Source: Nitrospirillum viridazoti | GTDB taxonomy: Bacteria > Pseudomonadota > Alphaproteobacteria > Azospirillales > Azospirillaceae | Assembly (NCBI RefSeq): GCF_007827975.1 | Contig: NZ_VITT01000006.1 | Length of the DNA stretch: 64,000 nt | Strand: one strand, 5' to 3' | In this document: positions 58,973 through 64,000 of the stretch, in pieces | How the letters are laid out: each line of letters opens with the position of its first letter | How positions within the stretch are numbered: the first letter of the stretch is position 1 | Notes under the pieces: generated by a model | What the model was told of the DNA's origin: nothing | Seen by the model: the letters and a program-made list of their open reading frames with translations, nothing else | Databases searched by the model: none | Program-made: the position numbers and the translations under genes

Positions 58973-60772
58973 TCAGCGGACTTTGACTTCGGCCAATTCC
59001 TGCCCGTCCGGGCCCATGACATGGGTGGAGCAGGCCAGGCAGGGATCAAAGCTGTGCAGGGTGCGCAGGATTTCCACCGGCTCTTCCGCGCGGGCCACCT
59101 TGGTGTTCATGAGCGACGCCTCGAAGGCGCCGATGTTGCCCTTGTTGTCGCGCGGGCTGCCGTTCCAGGTGGTGGGCACCACGCACTGGTAATTGTCGAT
59201 CTTGCCGTCCTTGATGCGGATCCAGTGAGCCAGCGCGCCGCGCGGCGCCTCGGTGAAGCCCACGCCCTTGACCTCGGACGGCCAGGTCTTGGGATCGAAC
59301 TTCGCCGTGTTGGCGGTGGAGGTGTCGCCCGCCTTGATGGTGGCGATCAGCTTGTCCAGGAAATAGCGCTGCTTGCGCGCCGCCCACTGGGCCTCCAGCG
59401 CCCGCGCCGCCGTCCGCCCCAGGGTGGAGAACAGGGCGTCCAGCGGCACGTTCAGCGCCGCCAGGGTGCGGTCGACCTGGTCCTTGATCTCGGCATTGCC
59501 CTGCATGTAGCCGACCAGGTAGCGGGCCAGCGGCCCCACCTCCATGGCATGGCCGCGCCAGCGCGGCGCCTTGATCCAGCTGTACTTGGCGCCCTCGTCC
59601 AGCTGGACGATGTTGGTGCTGGTGCCCTTGGCATTGGGGCCCAACTGGTAATGGGGTTCGGTCACACCGTCCCAGGGATGCAGGCCCTTGCTTTCATCCG
59701 GGTACTTGTACCAGCTGTGGGGCACGAACTCCTGCACCTGCTCGGGATCGGTCAGGTCGACGGGGTGCACCTCCGACAGCTTGCCGTCGATGATGGCGCC
59801 GTGGGGCATCAGCAGGTTGCGGGGGCTGTAGTCGTTGGCCCGGTCGGGGATGTCGCCATAAGCCAGCACCGACTTGTTCGATAGGCCGCCGCCGTAGAGC
59901 CAGTCCTTGTAGAACCCGCCGATGGCGATGATGTCGGGGATGTAGACGTTCTCCACGAACTCGATGCAGCGATCGGTGATGGAAGAGACGTAGTTCAGCG
60001 ACGCCATGTTCACCGGGGCGCCCGCCGCCATGTCGCCATCCAGGTTGATGGCGCAGGGAACGCCGCCCACCAGCCAATTGGGGTGGATGTCCTTGCCGCC
60101 GAAAATGGTGCGGACGCGCATGATCTCCTTCTGGAAGTCCAGCGCCTCCAGATAATGGGTCACCGCCATCAGGTCAGCCTCGGGCGGCAGCTTGTAGGCC
60201 GGGTTGGTCCAATAGCCGTTCTTGAACGGCCCCAGCTGCCCGGACTCCACGAACTTGCGCAGGCGGGTCTGGATATCGCGGAAATAGCCCGGGGAACTGT
60301 TGGGGTGGTGGGGCGAGACCGCCTGCTGCAGTTCCGACGTGGCCTTGGGGTCGGCCTTCAGGGCGTTGACCGGGTTCACCCAGTCAAGGGCGTGGAGGTG
60401 GTAGAAATGGACCAGATGGTCATGCACCTGCAGCGACAGCTGCATGATGTTGCGGATGCTGTTGGCGTTTTCCGGAATCTGGATGTTCAGGGCGTTTTCC
60501 ACGGCGCGGACGGAGGTCAGCGCGTGGGTGCCGGTGCAGACGCCGCAGATGCGCTGGGTGAAGGCCCAGGCGTCGCGCGGGTCGCGCCCCTTCAGGATCA
60601 CCTCCAGCCCGCGCCACATGGTGCCGGTGGACACGGCGTTGCGGATGACGTTGTCGCCGTCGAGGTTGACCTCACAGCGCATGTGGCCCTCGATGCGGGT
60701 GACCGGATCGACCACGACGCGCTTGCCGCTGGTGTCGAGCTGGTAGCCGTTGGGTGTCGCAAGCGTGGGCAT
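58973..60772 (-). CDS. hupL: uptake [NiFe] hydrogenase large subunit
   Basis: A 599-residue catalytic large subunit of a membrane-bound group 1 uptake hydrogenase. The NiFe ligands are Cys76 and Cys79 in QRICGVCTGTHA and Cys578 and Cys581 in DPCLACSTHVMGP. After His584 there is a 15-residue tail, removed by HupD. RIEGHMRCEVNLDG is the usual N-terminal block. Start and hupS stop share one base. H2 oxidation takes place on the periplasmic side after co-export with HupS. Confidence 0.97.
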   Translation of the reverse strand: MPTLATPNGYQLDTSGKRVVVDPVTRIEGHMRCEVNLDGDNVIRNAVSTGTMWRGLEVILKGRDPRDAWAFTQRICGVCTGTHALTSVRAVENALNIQIPENANSIRNIMQLSLQVHDHLVHFYHLHALDWVNPVNALKADPKATSELQQAVSPHHPNSSPGYFRDIQTRLRKFVESGQLGPFKNGYWTNPAYKLPPEADLMAVTHYLEALDFQKEIMRVRTIFGGKDIHPNWLVGGVPCAINLDGDMAAGAPVNMASLNYVSSITDRCIEFVENVYIPDIIAIGGFYKDWLYGGGLSNKSVLAYGDIPDRANDYSPRNLLMPHGAIIDGKLSEVHPVDLTDPEQVQEFVPHSWYKYPDESKGLHPWDGVTEPHYQLGPNAKGTSTNIVQLDEGAKYSWIKAPRWRGHAMEVGPLARYLVGYMQGNAEIKDQVDRTLAALNVPLDALFSTLGRTAARALEAQWAARKQRYFLDKLIATIKAGDTSTANTAKFDPKTWPSEVKGVGFTEAPRGALAHWIRIKDGKIDNYQCVVPTTWNGSPRDNKGNIGAFEASLMNTKVARAEEPVEILRTLHSFDPCLACSTHVMGPDGQELAEVKVR

Positions 60773-61872
60773 CAGTCCCGTCCCTCTCTCTTATCGTTGG
60801 CACCGCTGTTGGAGCGGGCGCGCTTGACCGCGCTGGCGGCGGCATGCACCGCGGCGGCGGCACCGACGATGCCGGCCGCCGTGCCGCCGATCTTGTCGGC
60901 GTTGGCCTCGACGCCGAAGCCGTGGACGTCGCTCAGGCGCTCATAGAAGCCGCCCTTGTCCCAGAAGCCGTCCTCGGAACAGCCGATGCAGGGATGGCCG
61001 GCCTGGATGGGGAAGCTGAGGCCCCCGTTCCAGCGCACGGTGGAGCAGGCGTTGTAGGTGGTCGGGCCCTTGCAGCCGACCTTGTAGAGGCAGTAGCCGC
61101 GCCGCGCGCCCTCATCATCGAAGCTTTCCACGAACTGGCCGGCATCGAAGTGCGGGCGGCGGTAGCATTTGTCGTGGATGCGCTGGGAATAGAACATCTT
61201 CGGCCGGCCCTGCATGTCCAGTTCCGGGAAGCGGTCGAAGGTCAGGATATAGGCGATGACCGCCGTCATGACTTCGGCGATGGGCGGACAGCCGGGCACC
61301 TTGATGATGGGCTTGGCCGGCAGGCCGGGCACCTTGTGGATGGGCGTCGCCTGGGTGGGATTGGGCCGGGCGGCCTGGACGCAGCCCCAGCTGGCGCAGC
61401 TGCCCCAGCTGATGATGGCCTTGCAATGGTCTGCCGCCTTCTTCAACTGCTCCAGGTACGGCTTGCCGCCGATGATGCAGCTCATCCCCTCCTGGTTCAG
61501 CGGCGGGTTGCCCTCGCAGGCCAGGATGAAGTTGCCATCGTACTTCTGGATGGTCTCATCGATGATGGATTCGGCCTGGAACCCCGCCGCCGCCATGATG
61601 GTGTCGTCATAGTCGAGGCTGATCATCGACAGGATGACGTCCTTGGCCAGGGGATGGGCCGACCGGATGAAGCTTTCCGAACAGCAGGTGCATTCCAGGC
61701 CATGCAGCCACAGCACCGGGATGCGCGGCTTGGTCTCCATGGCGGTTTCGATGGCCCGGGCGTAGGAGGGGCCCAGGCCCAGCGCCGCGGCCGTCAGGCT
61801 GCAAAATTTGGTGAAGCTTCGCCGGGTGATGCCCTGCCGGCGCATCACCTCGTAAAACGTCTCGCTCGCCAT
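60772..61872 (-). CDS. hupS: uptake [NiFe] hydrogenase small subunit
   Basis: A 366-residue small subunit. The twin-arginine signal is GITRRSFTKFCSLTAAALGL (Arg17-Arg18), exporting the folded HupSL. Iron-sulfur cysteines are in HGLECTCCSESFIRS, CEGNPP, WGSCASWGCVQAA, PGCPPIAEV, the KCYRRPHFDAGQ segment, YCLYKVGCKGP and GHPCIGCSEDGFWDKG. The C-terminal ~40 residues contain a hydrophobic helix (IGGTAAGIVGAAAAVHAA) that meets HupC. First gene of the hup unit, with a sigma-54 promoter 61 bases upstream. Confidence 0.97.
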   Translation of the reverse strand: MASETFYEVMRRQGITRRSFTKFCSLTAAALGLGPSYARAIETAMETKPRIPVLWLHGLECTCCSESFIRSAHPLAKDVILSMISLDYDDTIMAAAGFQAESIIDETIQKYDGNFILACEGNPPLNQEGMSCIIGGKPYLEQLKKAADHCKAIISWGSCASWGCVQAARPNPTQATPIHKVPGLPAKPIIKVPGCPPIAEVMTAVIAYILTFDRFPELDMQGRPKMFYSQRIHDKCYRRPHFDAGQFVESFDDEGARRGYCLYKVGCKGPTTYNACSTVRWNGGLSFPIQAGHPCIGCSEDGFWDKGGFYERLSDVHGFGVEANADKIGGTAAGIVGAAAAVHAAASAVKRARSNSGANDKREGRD

Positions 61873-61932
61873 TCCGGCATTTCCTCCAACGTCCCCGGCG
61901 GGGCTGTCTCGCTCCGCATCGGTGACGTTTGG

Positions 61933-61947
61933 GCAAAAAGCGTGCCA
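61933..61947 (-). promoter_or_regulatory. sigma-54 promoter of hupSLEC
   Basis: On the - strand: TGGCACG, CTTT, TTGC, a full match to the -24/-12 consensus. The start of transcription would be near 61921, giving a ~50-base leader before the hupS ATG. Uptake hydrogenase genes are sigma-54 dependent in several related bacteria. Confidence 0.9.
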
Positions 61948-62002
61948 GGCGAAAAATTGAGGGCGCGAAAGGCTTAATGGTATCGGCGCTCCCCCTCAGG
62001 GG

Positions 62003-62019
62003 TGGAAAGCACCTTTCCA
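62003..62019. promoter_or_regulatory. TGGAA-N7-TTCCA dyad (possible HupR site)
   Basis: A perfect 7-base inverted repeat TGGAAAG-CAC-CTTTCCA, centred about 64 bases before the -24 element of the hupS promoter. The outer half-sites and the 7-base spacing match the dyad at 57565-57581 before the second hup promoter. Confidence 0.5.
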
Positions 62020-62159
62020 ATTGTAAGGTAACCGCGCATCGGAAGCGATGGTGTGAACCGGCACCGAAAGGGAGCCCCGAGCTTGCTCGCGCTCCACAGC
62101 CTGACAAATCAACAGAAATTGTATTGAGGACAGGGGCCCAGCCGGCGCCGGTCAGGACC

Positions 62160-62408
62160 CTGCTCTTTCCTCTCCCGCCGAACCGGTCGATCTCCATCCC
62201 CGTTAGGAATTCATAGGGCGCCAAGTCCAGGCCCCGGGCGAGATCTACCATCATCGCAAGGCTGGGATCCCCCCCGCCCTCTTTCGAGGTCGGACAGATA
62301 GGGCACGGCCATGCCCACACGGCCCGCAAGCTCCTCGTGCGTCAAGGATTTCGCCTTCCGCTGCTGGCGTAAAAGCCTGCCGAACTGGATCCGGATGTCA
62401 TCAACCAC
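62160..62408 (-). pseudogene. XRE-type regulator, frameshifted at a G7 tract
   Basis: From a GTG at 62408 the frame encodes FGRLLRQQRKAKSLTHEELA then GRVGMAVPYLSDLERGRG, a clear XRE helix-turn-helix. At seven consecutive G of the coding strand (62269-62275) the frame shifts and soon stops at 62211. Removing one G restores DPSLAMMVDLARGLDLAPYE followed by FLTGMEIDRFGG, the expected end of the domain. The restored frame then has no early stop and runs into the hupS promoter region, so the 3' end looks decayed too. This is either a pseudogene, a tract-length switch or a sequencing error. The left boundary given is approximate. Confidence 0.65.
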
Positions 62409-62588
62409 CCGGGCAAAACACGCGGTTGCAAAGCCCACGCTATAAAGGCTCACGGATGGACGAAGGCGGCGCCCCCCTTTGGGTGCCACCGTTTCGCGTT
62501 GCGCGCACTGACGTCAGCGGATGTTTTATCCCTGGCGGTGGCTTTGATAGGCTGATCGTGCGGCGACCATCGCTGGAACGAGGGGCGG

Positions 62589-63920
62589 ATGGGGAACGGG
62601 CGGAACGATCTCGACCAGTCGGTGCCGAACCGGGAAGACTCCCGCCCCATATTGGGAATCTACACGGTCGCCGTTTTATGCCTGACCCTGATATTGTCGT
62701 TCATCGATCGCTTCGTGATCAACTTGGTCGTGGACCCCATACGCTCTGACCTGGGGCTGAGCGATGTGGAAGTCAGCTTGCTCCAGGGCGCTGGTTTCGC
62801 CCTGATATTCTCCGTGGCCGCCCTGCCCGCCGGACGGCTGGCGGACAGGTTGAACCGACCGAGGCTGATCGCCGCCGGCGTCATTGTCTGGTCCCTTGGC
62901 ACCATGGCGTGCGGAATTTCGGCAGATTTCTGGAGCTTTTTCGTCGCGCGGATATTCCTGGGCTTCGGCGAAGCGGCGCTGATACCGGCGGCGTCCTCAC
63001 TCCTCATCGACGGCTTCTCAGCGGCGCGCCGCGGCACTGCTCTCGGAATATTCTCGCTCGGTTCGACAAGCGGAAGCGGCATCGCGTTGATCGTGGGTGG
63101 TGCGGTGCTTGGCTATCTCCAGACGAGCACAGCCGCGGCCTTGCCGATCATCGCTTCACTGGCGCCCTGGCGCCAATTGATGATCCTCATGGGACTCCCC
63201 GGCTTCTTCTTTGTGCCGTTGTTGTTGCTCATCCGGGAACCGGCTCACGGCGACCGGCCCACCCCACCCGCCCTGCCCCTGTTCCTGCGCAATCTGCGGG
63301 CCGAGCGCGGCCTGGTGCCGCGCCTCTGCCTTGCGAAAGGGGTAATGAGCCTGGGCGACTACGGCATGGCGGCATGGTTGCCGACCCTGCTCATGCGACA
63401 CTACGCCGAGACACCTGTCACGGCGGGTGCCACCATCGGTATCGCGACCGCACTGCCCGGCATGATCGGTTCGATTGCCGGCGGGATGCTGGTCGATTGG
63501 AGCGCGCGGCGGCACGGCGTCTCGACACGCGCCAATCTCATCCTGGGAAGTTACGGGGTCGCGCTGTGTGGTGCCGTCCTGATCGGCCTTGGTTCTTCAA
63601 GCCTCCAGATAGGCCTCGCGTTTGCGATATGGGTTGCCGGTTCAGTGAGCGGTTCCGTCGTTGGCCGCGTCACGATGCAAGAACATGTTCCAGGCAACAT
63701 GCGGGCGACGACGGTGGCGTTGTCGATCACGACCACGGCGCTCATCGGCATAGCAGTGGGGCCGACCCTGGTGCCGGGCATCGCCAGGCTGATGCCCGGC
63801 ATGGGCGACGCCCTTCAATATGCCATGGTGGCGGTCGGGGTTGTTTCCGTGGTGCCGGCCTTGCTTTTGATCGCGCGGCCGGCTTCAACCAATTCGGCGG
63901 CATCCGCGACAGAAAATTAA
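62589..63920 (+). CDS. MFS transporter (spinster-like)
   Basis: A 443-residue major facilitator with about 12 membrane segments. The first segment and loop (LTLILSFIDRFVINLVVDPI, then RSDLGLSDVEVSLLQGAGFA) and GRLADRLNRPRLIAAGVIVW (motif A) are typical of the spinster-like group, which transports lipids or organic anions. FLGFGEAALIPAASSLLIDG lies in segment 4. The start is ATG after AGGGGCGG. It is divergent from the hup locus and the broken XRE gene; no functional link is evident. Confidence 0.9.
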   Translation: MGNGRNDLDQSVPNREDSRPILGIYTVAVLCLTLILSFIDRFVINLVVDPIRSDLGLSDVEVSLLQGAGFALIFSVAALPAGRLADRLNRPRLIAAGVIVWSLGTMACGISADFWSFFVARIFLGFGEAALIPAASSLLIDGFSAARRGTALGIFSLGSTSGSGIALIVGGAVLGYLQTSTAAALPIIASLAPWRQLMILMGLPGFFFVPLLLLIREPAHGDRPTPPALPLFLRNLRAERGLVPRLCLAKGVMSLGDYGMAAWLPTLLMRHYAETPVTAGATIGIATALPGMIGSIAGGMLVDWSARRHGVSTRANLILGSYGVALCGAVLIGLGSSSLQIGLAFAIWVAGSVSGSVVGRVTMQEHVPGNMRATTVALSITTTALIGIAVGPTLVPGIARLMPGMGDALQYAMVAVGVVSVVPALLLIARPASTNSAASATEN

Positions 63921-63942
63921 AAATGTTGCGGTGATGGGTCGT

Positions 63943-64000
63943 TCATGCCGTCTGAACACGGGCTGACATGAGCGCCGCATGCGCGGCGGCGATATCCGTG
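63943..64000 (-). CDS. C-terminal fragment of an unidentified gene
   Basis: The last 19 codons of a - strand frame that continues beyond the window: TDIAAAHAALMSARVQTA followed by a stop at 63943-63945. The composition is like that of a real helical C-terminus, and the gene would be convergent with the MFS gene. Too short to identify. Confidence 0.35.
   Translation of the reverse strand, partial: TDIAAAHAALMSARVQTA

Overview
The window is GC-rich, densely coded bacterial DNA. It carries an Azospirillum/Rhodospirillales-style [NiFe] uptake hydrogenase locus, NtrC-type regulators with -24/-12 (sigma-54) promoters, an OprB porin, a CHASE3-like chemoreceptor and a FAD-monooxygenase/DUF2783 pair. 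This suggests an alphaproteobacterium near Azospirillum/Nitrospirillum; that assignment is inference from gene content, not from a marker gene. I saw no rRNA, tRNA, CRISPR array or intact insertion sequence.

Layout. (1) 1-13490, + strand: the 3' part of an ATPase/TPR regulator, two paralogous AraC-type regulators, three alpha/beta hydrolases (one with the fluoroacetate-dehalogenase signature), a PoxB-type quinone-dependent pyruvate dehydrogenase, a FAD monooxygenase with its DUF2783 partner, a UvrA-like ABC ATPase and a CPBP membrane protease. (2) 13491-23353: a lower-GC glycan island. A glycosyltransferase pair on the + strand is mirrored by a paralogous, elaborated pair on the - strand, with an FkbM-type methyltransferase carrying a three-fold 28-residue coiled-coil repeat between them and sulfotransferases at the flank. 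(3) 23590-32838, - strand: a tightly coupled six-gene operon (TonB receptor, YddA/SbmA-like ABC transporter, TldE, TldD, thioredoxin, unknown 282-residue protein) preceded by a LysR regulator. This is the best candidate here for an undescribed system: uptake and intracellular processing of a peptide or peptide-like metal carrier. (4) 33497-41794, + strand: chemoreceptor, OprB porin, sensor kinase, sigma-54 activator, then a consensus sigma-54 promoter in front of a two-repeat exported protein and an MFS transporter. (5) 41884-61947, - strand: a complete uptake hydrogenase locus in two transcription blocks, hupSLEC and hupDFGHIJK-hypABCDE-hupRTUV-hypF. Each block has a sigma-54 promoter and an upstream TGGAA-N7-TTCCA dyad that may be the HupR site. 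(6) 62160-64000: an XRE regulator broken at a G7 tract, a spinster-like MFS transporter and the end of a further gene.

How it works together. HupUV senses H2 and signals through HupT to HupR, which with sigma-54 RNA polymerase should drive both hup blocks. HypA-F and HupD-K assemble the NiFe cofactor and export HupSL through Tat, HupE supplies nickel, and HupC passes electrons to the quinone pool. PoxB is a second direct electron donor to quinone. The kinase/activator pair at 36.8-39.6 kb probably controls the adjacent sigma-54 promoter.
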